Source: Nocardioides yefusunii (GTDB lineage Bacteria > Actinomycetota > Actinomycetes > Propionibacteriales > Nocardioidaceae). Taken from it: a stretch of 64,000 nt of DNA. Made by a program: the position numbers and the translations under genes. Location: the NCBI RefSeq assembly GCF_004014875.1, contig NZ_CP034929.1:3257976-3321975 (forward strand), in the 5' to 3' direction. How positions within the stretch are numbered: the first letter of the stretch is position 1; each line of letters starts with the position of its first letter. The notes beneath the pieces were generated by a model. The model saw only the letters and a program-made list of their open reading frames with translations, made no database searches and had not been told where the DNA came from. This document shows positions 8,669-17,337 of the stretch, piece after piece.

Positions 8669-10317
8669 TGGACAGGTTCATCGACGACGAGCAGATCGCC
8701 CGGACGTTGGGCGAGGTCGCCGCGCGCACCGAGGTCGGTCCGGTGCCACTGGCCGCGATCAAGGAGCCTGCGGAGCGTCGCGGCTGGTTCAGGCCGCTGG
8801 CGGCAGCCGCCGCGGTGCTGGCTGTGGTCGGCACCGGCGTCGGGCTCGGGGTGCTCGGCAACGGCAACGACGGCAACGACGGTCATTCAGAAGGCCTGGT
8901 CGCCGCGCCGGGGAAGCGTCTGGCCGGACTCGGCCCGGTCGTGGCGGAGGTCCCTGATGCGTGGGGCGTCCAGCCGACCTCTCCGTGCCATGAGCAACCG
9001 CAGAGCAGCGTGGTTCGCTACGTCGACGTCTCGAACTTCACGATGGAGTGCAGAGCCGATCTGCGCCCCGAACACACGCGACCCGACGGCGTCGAGTCGC
9101 TGCTCTTCCTCACCTCCGAGGACCCCAGCCTGGACCCGGAGGACGAGTACTCGAGCAACGACTTCTGCTCGGCGTCGGCCCGCTTCGAGACGCCGCAGGG
9201 CGGCTTCGTGTGGGTCGTCGCGGAGGCGTGGACCCCGGAACGAGCCACCGAAATGCTCTCGTGGGTCCGCTTCGTCGACGGGCCGGTGGGCCTGCCCGGA
9301 CCATCGGCGACCCTGAACGCGCTCGCTCCGACGCTGAACGCCGCGTCAGGACGGTACGAGCTCTCCGCCGATCAGTACCTCTCCGCGATCGACGCCTACG
9401 TGACCCTCCTGGACGCCTACGACCTCGAGGTCGAGATCGTCGAGGACGCCACGGAACTGGACGAGTGGGAAGAACCGACGTTCTCGGTCTCCCCCGAACC
9501 GACGAGCGTCCTCGCGGCGGGCGACACCGTCACCGTGACCACCCACGGAATCGACCTGCCCGACGGCCTCATCCGGACCACCGCCGACACCGACGATGCG
9601 CCACCGACCGGCACCCGCCAGATCGGTCTGGGCGACCTGATGATGGACGTCCCCGAGGCGTGGGCCGGCGACATGGTCAAGTGCGACGTCCCGGTGATGA
9701 GCACCTTCGTGGTCGGGCTGCCCGCGTCGCGGGGCTGCTTCGCCTCGGTGCCGCGTCCGGACGACGTCGAGGTGGTCCGCTGGACGCGGGTGGAGGTGTT
9801 CACCGACTTCGTGGGCGAACCGGTCCGCACCGAGGAGTTCCTGGGCGTGAAGACCACGCGGTGGGAGACGCAGTGCGCGCCCTACGACGGCACGGGCCCG
9901 GAGGTCTGCACCGCGCAGGTGTGGTTCAACGGCGACGACTCGAAGGCGTACGTCGTGGTCGAGGCGCCGACGAAAGCACGCGCCGAGGCGCTGATCTCGA
10001 CGCTGCGTCGCAGCGACACCCTGGTGGGTGTGCCCCCGGCCCCGGAACGACGCGACGGGTTCGCCACGCCTGCGGAGGTGACGGCCTACCTCGCCGAACT
10101 CAACGAGCTCGGTCTGGCCGACGTCGCCATCGGCGCGGAGGACGGGTGGGAGGACGCCGACGAGCTGCGTGTCACCGCGACCGTGCGGGTCGCCGACGAG
10201 CGGGTGGAGACCGGGACGATGGTGGAACCCTCGACCGCCACCGTCACGGTCGACGTCCAACTCAAGGACAGTCGGCCCGAGCCGCCCCTGCGCACTCCCT
10301 CCGTCCCCGGCGGCTGA
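8668..10317 (+). CDS. Membrane-anchored partner (candidate regulator) of the upstream sigma factor, duplicated outer domain
   Basis: A 549-residue protein. A short cytoplasmic N-terminus (about 45 residues) is followed by one transmembrane helix near residues 48-68, then a long extracytoplasmic part. The outer part holds two related halves: VPDAW with nearby Cys residues near residue 95 and VPEAW with nearby Cys residues near residue 328, indicating internal duplication. No zinc anti-sigma motif (HxxxCxxC) is present, so a role in holding the sigma factor is inferred from gene overlap and topology only. The start ATG at 8668 is fixed by the TGATG overlap. It is followed by a nested-hairpin repeat. 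Confidence 0.65.
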   Translation: MDRFIDDEQIARTLGEVAARTEVGPVPLAAIKEPAERRGWFRPLAAAAAVLAVVGTGVGLGVLGNGNDGNDGHSEGLVAAPGKRLAGLGPVVAEVPDAWGVQPTSPCHEQPQSSVVRYVDVSNFTMECRADLRPEHTRPDGVESLLFLTSEDPSLDPEDEYSSNDFCSASARFETPQGGFVWVVAEAWTPERATEMLSWVRFVDGPVGLPGPSATLNALAPTLNAASGRYELSADQYLSAIDAYVTLLDAYDLEVEIVEDATELDEWEEPTFSVSPEPTSVLAAGDTVTVTTHGIDLPDGLIRTTADTDDAPPTGTRQIGLGDLMMDVPEAWAGDMVKCDVPVMSTFVVGLPASRGCFASVPRPDDVEVVRWTRVEVFTDFVGEPVRTEEFLGVKTTRWETQCAPYDGTGPEVCTAQVWFNGDDSKAYVVVEAPTKARAEALISTLRRSDTLVGVPPAPERRDGFATPAEVTAYLAELNELGLADVAIGAEDGWEDADELRVTATVRVADERVETGTMVEPSTATVTVDVQLKDSRPEPPLRTPSVPGG

Positions 10318-10343
10318 GCGCCCCTGCGCACCGTCTCGTACGC

Positions 10344-10399
10344 AAACTGTGGGATTGATGCCACGCCACCGGCGTGTCCACGCATCAATCCCACAGTTT
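10344..10399. repeat. Nested-hairpin repeat element, copy 1
   Basis: Perfect 18-bp arms, AAACTGTGGGATTGATGC at 10344 and its reverse complement at 10382. The loop holds an inner hairpin CACGCC-acc-GGCGTG. A second copy with the same architecture and near-identical arms lies at 14506. Both start shortly after a CDS stop. It may be a REP-like intergenic palindrome that also acts as a terminator. Confidence 0.8.
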
Positions 10400-10524
10400 C
10401 CTCAGGCTGAGGCACGTTTCCGCAGGAAACTGACCGCGTGGTCCCCGGCCCGGCCGTGGAGCAGCTGGTCTGATCCACGCCGTGGTGCGTGAACGCGATC
10501 GGGGACTCGCGCGATGAACTGGGC

Positions 10525-11124
10525 ATGAGTGTCCTTCCAGTCCCCCGTCCACCGGAGGTGTCAGTGCCTCCCGACCTCGACGACCATGCCGTGATCGCAG
10601 CCTCGCTGGATCACCCCGACCGCTTCGGCGAACTCTTCGAGCGCCACGCCAGGGAGTTGCACAGGTTCCTCTCCCGACGTCTCGGGGACCTCGCCGACGA
10701 CCTGCTGGGCGAGGTCTTCGTCGCCGCGTTCGAGCGTCGTGACCGGTACCGGCCCGAGCTCGCCGACGCCCGCCCGTGGCTCTACGGGATCGCGTCCAAC
10801 GTGGTCCGCACCCACCACCGCTCCGAGGCGGCACGCTACCGGGCGCTGGCCCGGGTTCCGTTGGCCCTGGTCTCCCCCGACGACTCACCACGCGCGGTCG
10901 ACTCCGCCGACGCCGCCGCGGTCCGTCCCCGGATCGCCGAGGCACTGGCCCGGCTGAAGCCGGCCGACCGCGAGGTCCTGCTGTTGGTGGCGTGGGCGCA
11001 GTTGGACCACGCCGAGGTCGCGGCCGCGCTTGACCTCCCTCCGGGGACCGTCCGGTCCCGCCTCCACCGGGCACGCACCCAGCTGCGTCCCGTCCTCGAC
11101 GACCTGCAAGGAGCACTCCGATGA
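10525..11124 (+). CDS. ECF RNA polymerase sigma factor
   Basis: A 199-residue sigma factor. Region 2 lies at about residues 28-95, with FGELFERHARELHRFL, DLLGEVFVAAFERR and PWLYGIASNVVRTHHR. Region 4 lies at about 135-190, with LKPADREVLLLVAWAQLDHAEVAAAL in two parts and PPGTVRSRLHRAR as recognition helix. It belongs to an actinobacterial sigma type usually paired with a membrane-anchored protein, and its stop overlaps the next start (ATGA). ATG at 10525 is preferred over an in-frame ATG 12 codons upstream because it matches the usual N-terminal length. This is the second such module within 3 kb. Confidence 0.85.
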   Translation: MSVLPVPRPPEVSVPPDLDDHAVIAASLDHPDRFGELFERHARELHRFLSRRLGDLADDLLGEVFVAAFERRDRYRPELADARPWLYGIASNVVRTHHRSEAARYRALARVPLALVSPDDSPRAVDSADAAAVRPRIAEALARLKPADREVLLLVAWAQLDHAEVAAALDLPPGTVRSRLHRARTQLRPVLDDLQGALR

Positions 11125-11915
11125 CGCACACCGACCCCACCGACACCGACCTCCGCCTCGTGGACCGCTTCGGCCCGGCCCCGACCGGCCCCGACGACGA
11201 CGTCCTGACCGCCGCCCGACGACAGCTGCAGGAACACACCGCAGCAGCCCGACGGACGCATGCCCCCCGACGCCGCACCGCCAGGGTCGGCGGCGCACTC
11301 GTCGGGACCCTCGCTGTCGGGTTCGCCGGGGTGGCGGCCGCAACCGGCGACCTCGCCCTCGGCTACGACTCGTTCTCAGCCGTCTTCAGTCACTGGGGCG
11401 ACGACTCCGAGGCCGGGTCGACAGGCCCCGCCACGGCCACCCGGGCCGCCACCCTGCCCGGTCCGGACGGGACGGTCTTCAGCGTCATGACGACGCCCGG
11501 CGACGCCCGTTGCTACACGTCGGTGCTGGAGACGGCGGCGAGCGCCGCCCAACCGCAGCCGACCTCGTTCGTGCCCACCTCCGACAACTTCTGCACCTCG
11601 GATCCGGACGGCGAGGGTTGGTCGGGAGGAGCCTTCAAGCTGGACGGCACCTCGTTCGCCTACGACATCCCGGGCGTCGACCTGTCCCCCGAGTACGGCC
11701 TGGCGGGGTACACGGGCAACGCCGGGGACGCGGTCCGCGTCGAGGTCGTCACCCCGGACGACACGACCTATCCGAGCGTCCTGGTGGACGGCATGTTCTG
11801 GGGGTGGTTCCCAGCTGAGGAGGCCGGCTACGTGGTCGGGTACGCCGAGGACGGTTCGGTCGTCGGACGTGACTACGCCGGCCGCGGCAACGTCCCCGGC
11901 GCCCCGGAATCCTGA
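11121..11915 (+). CDS. Membrane-anchored partner of the second ECF sigma factor
   Basis: A 264-residue protein with a cytoplasmic N-terminus rich in Arg (residues 1-52), one transmembrane segment near residues 54-78 (VGGALVGTLAVGFAGVAAAT) and an extracytoplasmic C-terminal domain with a pair of Cys residues near 134 and 159. No HxxxCxxC zinc anti-sigma motif is present. It overlaps the sigma gene by ATGA, and topology suggests signal sensing outside the membrane with control of the sigma factor inside. The sensing role is inferred. Confidence 0.6.
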   Translation: MTHTDPTDTDLRLVDRFGPAPTGPDDDVLTAARRQLQEHTAAARRTHAPRRRTARVGGALVGTLAVGFAGVAAATGDLALGYDSFSAVFSHWGDDSEAGSTGPATATRAATLPGPDGTVFSVMTTPGDARCYTSVLETAASAAQPQPTSFVPTSDNFCTSDPDGEGWSGGAFKLDGTSFAYDIPGVDLSPEYGLAGYTGNAGDAVRVEVVTPDDTTYPSVLVDGMFWGWFPAEEAGYVVGYAEDGSVVGRDYAGRGNVPGAPES

Positions 11916-11926
11916 CGGGTGACGGC

Positions 11927-12919
11927 TCAGAGCCCGGACCCCAGGTAGGGCAGCACCGCGATGCACGGCACCTTCTTCGCCTCGGCAGGTGCCAGTGCAT
12001 TGAGCACGTGCCGCCAGGTGCGCTCACTGAACCCGGTGGAGATGTGTTCGGACCTGTCCTTGGCGCAGCCGTCCTGGAGCAGGATGTTGGTGACGTTGCC
12101 CTGGCCGCCGAACGCGGTGGGGTCGCCGACCAGGAACTGGTTCTGCGTCGGGGTGGCGATCCAGTCGTACTTGGACGCGATGACGGTGTAGTGCGGTCCG
12201 GGACGGGTGTCACCGTCGCGGTAGATCTCCTCGGCCAGTTCGGTGCCGGCGATCTGCTGCCCGAACGACGGCAGTACGTGGCGCAGGATCGGGTAGACGA
12301 TCGGCGCGAGGGTGTCCGGTCGCAGGATCCCGGACCCGTCGGTCCCGTGGTTGCCCGGCGCGATGCCGACGAGCTCGTTGACCTTCGCGGCGCCGCCGAG
12401 GAAGTTGATGTAGTAGTGCGGCAGCATCCCGCCGCCCTGTGACCAGCCGACGAGGTCGACCTTGTCACTGCCGGTTGTGGCCCGCACCTGGTCGACGAAC
12501 GTCGCGAGTTCGACGGCCGAGGTGCGGATGTCACCGAGTCCCTGGAGTGGGAAGCGTTCGAAGGGCGTGATGTTGCCGTAGTTGAAGTGGAAGACGCAGA
12601 AACCGTTGTTGCGCAGGTAGGGCGACCCGGTGCTCCACTCCCAGCCGGCACCCGAGGTGAAGTTCACCAGCACGACGGGGCGGGGACGGCTCGGGGTGAG
12701 CTTGCAGGTGGGGTCGTTGGAGCCCGCAGGACTCCAGTGGGGCACGAAGGTGCGCGCGGCCATCCCCGACAGGATGGGGGTGACGTTGAAGGAGACCGGG
12801 AGCGGCTTCTTCGGCGGATCGGCCTGTGCCGGAGCGGTGAGCGCACTCACGAGGGTCAGTGCGAGGGCGGCGCTGAGACCGCCTCGCAGAAGTCGCTGGG
12901 TCAGGGTTCTCAGGGGCAT
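11927..12919 (-). CDS. Secreted lipase/esterase, alpha/beta hydrolase (class 2 lipase type)
   Basis: A 330-residue exported hydrolase. Residues 1-33 are a Sec signal peptide ending ALTAPAQA. The nucleophile elbow GWSQGGG lies near residue 165 and is preceded by the strand KVDLVGWS; PVVLVNFTSGAG likely forms the oxyanion region. Four visible Cys residues suggest disulfides in the exported enzyme. It is convergent with the second sigma module. It probably hydrolyses acylglycerols or esters outside the cell; the substrate is not determined. Confidence 0.82.
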   Translation of the reverse strand: MPLRTLTQRLLRGGLSAALALTLVSALTAPAQADPPKKPLPVSFNVTPILSGMAARTFVPHWSPAGSNDPTCKLTPSRPRPVVLVNFTSGAGWEWSTGSPYLRNNGFCVFHFNYGNITPFERFPLQGLGDIRTSAVELATFVDQVRATTGSDKVDLVGWSQGGGMLPHYYINFLGGAAKVNELVGIAPGNHGTDGSGILRPDTLAPIVYPILRHVLPSFGQQIAGTELAEEIYRDGDTRPGPHYTVIASKYDWIATPTQNQFLVGDPTAFGGQGNVTNILLQDGCAKDRSEHISTGFSERTWRHVLNALAPAEAKKVPCIAVLPYLGSGL

Positions 12920-12936
12920 CGTGGCGCCTTTCGCGA

Positions 12937-12959
12937 GGCGCTGTCAGGGCGACAGCGCC
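12937..12959. promoter_or_regulatory. Inverted repeat in the lipase leader
   Basis: GGCGCTGTC and GACAGCGCC flank a 5-nt loop, 18-40 nt upstream of the lipase start (leftward gene). It could be an operator or an RNA hairpin in the leader. The remainder of 12960-13198 shows only a possible rightward -10 (TAGGTT) for the next gene. Confidence 0.4.
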
Positions 12960-13198
12960 GTGAGCTTCGACGACGACTCAGGCGACGGGGAGTACTGGGA
13001 CGGCCACCGGCCAGGAGTCGGCCTGACGACACCTACCCGTCTCCGGTACGGCTTGCCCCCGTCCCTACGTCTGTCCGAAGTACCTCGGCCTCGTTCTCCG
13101 GGCCGGGCGCTCGCGAACTCGGATGAGACGGACCGGGCAGACGCTGGTCCGTGCGACACCCTCGCCCTAGGTTGGAGGTCTGACCGGTCGGAGGGGAC

Positions 13199-14491
13199 AT
13201 GGCTCACGAAGCGCTCGTCGCGCAGGTTCGCAGGCAGGCCGAACTGCTGCCGCAGATGTACGCCCGCCTCGATCCCGAGGCGATCCCGGAACGTCTGGCC
13301 CTGGGCCCGGACGACCCCAGCGACCTCGACGTCGTGCAGGGGGTCGACCGGGCCGAGATCCTGGCCGACACCGACCTGGTGGACCTGCTCGTCACCGCCA
13401 CCCGGCTCGGGGACGTCGTCGCTGACGCGTACGCGCTGCTGCTGCCGACGTACGGGATGCGTGGGCTGGTGGAGATGCTGCGCACGGCGTGCCGTGACGG
13501 CGTCGACGCGGTGCCGGACGCTCCGGCCGAGCTGCGGACGTTCATCGCCGCGATGGAGGCGACACCGTCGTGGATCGACATGGACCTGGTCCGTGAGGGT
13601 GCGCGGTGGGAGCGGATCGAGGCGGCGTTCGTGACGCCGTACGTCATCCGTGGGGCGTTCCTGGCGACGTTCCTCAACGCCTACGCCGCGCTCCCGATGG
13701 CGCTCACCGGAACTCTTTCGGGGCGGACGTCGGGGCGGCGGGTGAAGGAGACGGCGTCGTTCTTCGGGGCGACGGTGCTGCCCGGCGGCACCGACCGCAC
13801 CGGTCCCGGGTTCGAGGCCGCGGCGATGGTGCGGCTCATGCACTCCTCGGTGCGGGTGCACGCGTTGCGCAGCGAGAAGTGGGACGTCACCACGCATGGC
13901 CTGCCGATCCCGCAGGCCGACCAGATGCCGGCCGGGATGATCAACATCGCGCTGACCTCGATGAAGGTGCTGCGTCAGGGACGCACCGAGTTCAACGCCC
14001 GGGAGCAGGCCGGCGTCGAACTGGCCCGCTACCGCTGCTTCCTGCTGGGTCTGCCCGACGAACTCCTGCCCGACTCCCCCACCGAGGTGCTGCGGGTGCT
14101 GTCGGCGCGCGCCGCGACGCTGCGGACCGCGTTCGACGACGACACCTGCGGGGCGCTGGTCCGTTCGACGTTGGCCGCGACCCTGCACCCCGACGCCGGA
14201 CGCTGGGGTGCGGTGAAGGAGCGCTGGGAGCGGAGCTTCTCGACGGTGACGTTCGTGAAGGCGTTCCTGGCCGACGACTACGCCCGCGCCGCTGCGATGG
14301 GGGTCGAGGTGACGCGCGCCGACCGGGCCAGGGCGGTGGCGATGCTGCCGCTCGTCATCGGGCGGACGTTGGCCGTGCGTGGTCTCTCACGGGTGCCGGG
14401 CGTCGAACGTCTCGCGGACCGCTACGTCGTCGCGACCCTGGAACGACGCATCCGCGGGTACGGGCACCCGGAGTACACCGCGAGGGTGTGA
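13199..14491 (+). CDS. DUF2236 / MpaB-type oxygenase-like protein
   Basis: A 430-residue protein resembling the oxygenase MpaB / rubber-oxygenase catalytic domain family (DUF2236), whose characterised members bind haem through His residues. Relevant segments are YVIRGAFLATFLNAYAALPM near residue 150, RLMHSSVRVHAL near 214, and a C-terminal helical region. ATG at 13199 follows GGAGGGG. No signal peptide is seen. A second DUF2236 gene lies at 41.4-42.3 kb. Haem binding and oxidative chemistry are family knowledge, not visible here. Confidence 0.7.
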   Translation: MAHEALVAQVRRQAELLPQMYARLDPEAIPERLALGPDDPSDLDVVQGVDRAEILADTDLVDLLVTATRLGDVVADAYALLLPTYGMRGLVEMLRTACRDGVDAVPDAPAELRTFIAAMEATPSWIDMDLVREGARWERIEAAFVTPYVIRGAFLATFLNAYAALPMALTGTLSGRTSGRRVKETASFFGATVLPGGTDRTGPGFEAAAMVRLMHSSVRVHALRSEKWDVTTHGLPIPQADQMPAGMINIALTSMKVLRQGRTEFNAREQAGVELARYRCFLLGLPDELLPDSPTEVLRVLSARAATLRTAFDDDTCGALVRSTLAATLHPDAGRWGAVKERWERSFSTVTFVKAFLADDYARAAAMGVEVTRADRARAVAMLPLVIGRTLAVRGLSRVPGVERLADRYVVATLERRIRGYGHPEYTARV

Positions 14492-14505
14492 CCCCTGCCC
14501 AGCCC

Positions 14506-14567
14506 GCGCAATTGTGGGATTGATGCGGTGACACGCCGTCGGCGTGGCATCAATCCGACAGTTGCGC
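14506..14567. repeat. Nested-hairpin repeat element, copy 2
   Basis: Two 21-nt arms (19 of 21 positions complementary) share GTGGGATTGATGC with copy 1 at 10344, and the loop again holds an inner CACGCC-gtc-GGCGTG hairpin. It lies between the DUF2236 gene end and the convergent dnaB end, so it can serve as a bidirectional terminator. Confidence 0.78.
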
Positions 14568-14593
14568 AGGCGAGCGGAGCGAGCCAGCGAGCA

Positions 14594-17191
14594 TCAGTGG
14601 GCCATGTCGACGAAGCGCGAGTAGTGACCCTGGAAGGCGACGGTGATGTCGCGGGTCGCGCCGTTACGGTGCTTCACGACGAGCAGGTCGGCCTCACCGG
14701 GACGGTTCGACTCCTTCTCGTAGACGTCCTCGCGGTGCAGCAGGATCACCATGTCGGCGTCCTGCTCGATCGAGCCGGACTCACGCAGGTCACTCATCGC
14801 GGGGCGCTTGTCGGCACGCTGCTCAGGACCACGGTTCAGCTGCGAGAGCGCGATGACGGGGACGTCGAGCTCCTTCGCGAGGAGCTTGATCTGGCGGGAG
14901 AACTCCGAGACCTCGAGCTGACGGGACTCGACCTTCTTGCCCGAGCTCATCAGCTGCAGGTAGTCGATGACGATGAGGCGCAGGTCGTGCTTCTGCTTGA
15001 GGCGACGCGCCTTGGCGCGGATCTCCATCATCGTGAGGTTGGGCGAGTCATCGATGTACATCGGGGCCGCGGAGACCTCGCCCATCTTGCGGGCGAGCTT
15101 GTCCCAGTCGTCCTCCTGCATGTTGCCGTTGCGGATGTGGTTCAGGGCCACCTTCGCCTCGGCGGACAGCAGACGCATGACGATCTCGGCGCGCGTCATT
15201 TCCAGGGAGAAGAAGACGGACGCCATGTTGTTGTGGATCGACGCGGCACGGCAGAAGTCGAGCGCGAGCGTCGAGTTGTGGGTCGGGACCATGGAGCGGC
15301 CTGCAAGGTACAGGTGGTCGTCGTTGTCGACCTGGACGCAGCGCACAGGTACGGAGTCGATCTGCTTGACGTCGGTGACGTAGCGACGCCCGATCCTGCT
15401 GGTGTTCGCCGGACGCTCCTCCTTGTGCAGGAGGTGCTTGCGCTCGAGCTTGAAGACGTCGTCGACGGTGGAGAAGTTGAGGATGAACGCCGTGGACCGC
15501 GACTCGTCACGCCCAGCGACCGCCTTCGTGCGGAAGCCACAGCGGTAACCCAGGCTCACGACGAGTTCGTACACGTCACGAGCCAGACGCTCATCGGTGA
15601 CCGCGAACTGGCAGGACCCCACACCGCGCACCACAGTGCCGTCGGTGTCCATGAGTCCGGCGAGCAGCTCACGACGCTGGGCCTCGGAAGCACGCAGGTA
15701 GGCGGCGGGGATGTGCTTGGCGTTGAGGACACCCAGTCCGCGCAGGAGCGCGGTGATGGTGCCGTGGTCTTCGCGGCAGGCCGCGCACGTGAACTGGCCG
15801 GTGCAGGGCTTGCCGCAGCCCGGGCAGATTCCGTCCACCGCGGCGACCGCGTCCGGCAAGGTGATCGAGTACAGCATGTCGCCACGGTGAGTGACGACGT
15901 ATCCCTTGCCCTCGATGAGCATCGGAATCTCGGGAGTCTCCGAGGTGATCCGGCCGCTGGCGGAATGCCCGTCGCCGAGCCAGGCGCCGAGGACGTACGG
16001 GTCGATCGGCAGGTTCTGCTCCGCGCCGACCAACGGCGCCGCGTTGACGATCGCGTGGTTGGCACGGGCGTCGGCGCCCACCCGCACCGTTGCAGCGATC
16101 TGCTCAGTGGTGACCACCGAGGCATGGATGCGCTGGTTCTTCGAACGGTTGTACTCGTTCTCCGCAGCCCACTTCGACTTCCGTGCAGCCCGCGTCTCGG
16201 TGAGCCACTGGTGCTCACCGTCCGCGACGATCACCGTGCCGTCGGAGAACGTGACCTCGTAGCAGGGCCGCTCAAGCATGACCTCGGTGGCTGCCACCAC
16301 CTTGGTCGGCCTGCCGTCCGCATCGATGAGCTCGTCGCCCACCGAGACTTCGCCCATGGTGGTCCACCCGGTCGGCGTCGGCAGCGGAGTGTCGAGAGCC
16401 AGCGCCTTACCCATGGCGGGACGAGCTGCGACGATGATCATCTGACCGCCGTGCAGACCGTTGGTGAGTTCGTCGAAGTCGGCGAAGCCGGTCGGGACGC
16501 CGTAGACGCCCTTCTCACGGTTGCCGATCGCCTCGATCTCGTCGAGGACGTCGTTCATGATGTCGCTCAGCGGGACGTAGTCCTCGGTGGAGCGCTTCTC
16601 GGTGAGCTTGAAGACCTCGGCCTGCGCCTGGTCGACCATGTCGTCGACCTGGCCCTCACCGGCGTAACCGATCTGGACGATCTTGGTGCCGGCCTCGACG
16701 AGGCGGCGCAGGACCGACTTCTCGCGGACGATCTCGGCGTAGTACGCGGCGTTCGCAGCGATCGGGACGTTCGCGGCCAGCGTGTGCAGGTACGGCGCGC
16801 CACCGAGCTTGACCAGCTCACCACGACGCTGGAGCTCGGCGGCGACGGTGACCGGGTCGGCGGGCTCGGAGCGTCCGAAGAGGTCGATGATCGCGTCGAA
16901 GATCGACTCGTGTGCGGGACGGTAGAAGTCGGTGCCGCGGATGATCTCGCCGACCTCGGCGATGGCGTCCTTGGACAGCAGCATCGAACCGAGGACGGAC
17001 TGCTCGGCGGCATTGTCCTGGGGCGGGGTGCGGTCATTCGCGGCGCGAGGGGCCTTGCCCGGCTCGTAGGCCGCGGGGCCGTCGCCCCAGCCGTCGAACG
17101 CGGGCTCGAAGCCTGCGTCGAACGACGCGTCGAACGCGGTGTCGAAACCGGGCTCCTCGGCCGGAGGGAGGTTCGTCTCGCCAGTGCTCAT
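14594..17191 (-). CDS. dnaB: Replicative DNA helicase DnaB, intein-containing precursor
   Basis: Precursor of 865 residues; removing the 377-residue intein leaves 488 residues, normal for an actinobacterial DnaB. The N-terminal domain (about residues 55-165, starting PPQDNAAEQSVLGSML) precedes the RecA-like ATPase domain. The P-loop ARPAMGK|STLALD is split by the intein between Lys262 and Ser640. After the intein come VIDYLQLM (Walker B) and the DnaB motifs SRQIKLLAKELDVPVIALSQ and RPAMSDLRESGSIEQDAD. It unwinds DNA at the replication fork. It is divergent from the MATE gene, across an intergenic region rich in DnaA-box-like sites. Helicase activity needs intein excision. Confidence 0.96.
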   Translation of the reverse strand: MSTGETNLPPAEEPGFDTAFDASFDAGFEPAFDGWGDGPAAYEPGKAPRAANDRTPPQDNAAEQSVLGSMLLSKDAIAEVGEIIRGTDFYRPAHESIFDAIIDLFGRSEPADPVTVAAELQRRGELVKLGGAPYLHTLAANVPIAANAAYYAEIVREKSVLRRLVEAGTKIVQIGYAGEGQVDDMVDQAQAEVFKLTEKRSTEDYVPLSDIMNDVLDEIEAIGNREKGVYGVPTGFADFDELTNGLHGGQMIIVAARPAMGKALALDTPLPTPTGWTTMGEVSVGDELIDADGRPTKVVAATEVMLERPCYEVTFSDGTVIVADGEHQWLTETRAARKSKWAAENEYNRSKNQRIHASVVTTEQIAATVRVGADARANHAIVNAAPLVGAEQNLPIDPYVLGAWLGDGHSASGRITSETPEIPMLIEGKGYVVTHRGDMLYSITLPDAVAAVDGICPGCGKPCTGQFTCAACREDHGTITALLRGLGVLNAKHIPAAYLRASEAQRRELLAGLMDTDGTVVRGVGSCQFAVTDERLARDVYELVVSLGYRCGFRTKAVAGRDESRSTAFILNFSTVDDVFKLERKHLLHKEERPANTSRIGRRYVTDVKQIDSVPVRCVQVDNDDHLYLAGRSMVPTHNSTLALDFCRAASIHNNMASVFFSLEMTRAEIVMRLLSAEAKVALNHIRNGNMQEDDWDKLARKMGEVSAAPMYIDDSPNLTMMEIRAKARRLKQKHDLRLIVIDYLQLMSSGKKVESRQLEVSEFSRQIKLLAKELDVPVIALSQLNRGPEQRADKRPAMSDLRESGSIEQDADMVILLHREDVYEKESNRPGEADLLVVKHRNGATRDITVAFQGHYSRFVDMAH
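15275..16405 (-). mobile_element. Class 3 DnaB intein with LAGLIDADG homing endonuclease
   Basis: In-frame insertion of 377 residues in the P-loop of DnaB. It starts with Ala instead of Cys/Ser and ends VPTHN, followed by extein Ser. The class 3 signature is complete: Trp67 in block B (DGEHQW), Cys356 in block F (VRCVQVD) and Thr375 in block G (VPTHN). Class 3 inteins splice through a branched intermediate made by the internal Cys. A LAGLIDADG endonuclease has both acidic motifs (VLGAWLGDGH near 138 and LLAGLMDTDG near 247) and looks intact. A CPGC...CAAC segment (about 194-210) forms a candidate zinc ribbon between the endonuclease motifs. Confidence 0.93.
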
Positions 17192-17337
17192 GGGTCCTCC
17201 GGGGAAGTACGTCTGCTCGAGCGGGACGCCGTGCTCGCGGTCCGCAGATCACCATCATTGCGTGCCGCCGGGAGACCCCCGCGTTCTCGCGGAACATACG
17301 TCCTGAGGGTCCTACCGAACGAAGCGACGAGACCCCG

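Noticed and set aside
13606..14523. Frame ending in AQLWD, similar to ends of frames near 10.36 kb
   Set aside because: The shared ends come from the nested-hairpin repeats, not from related proteins.
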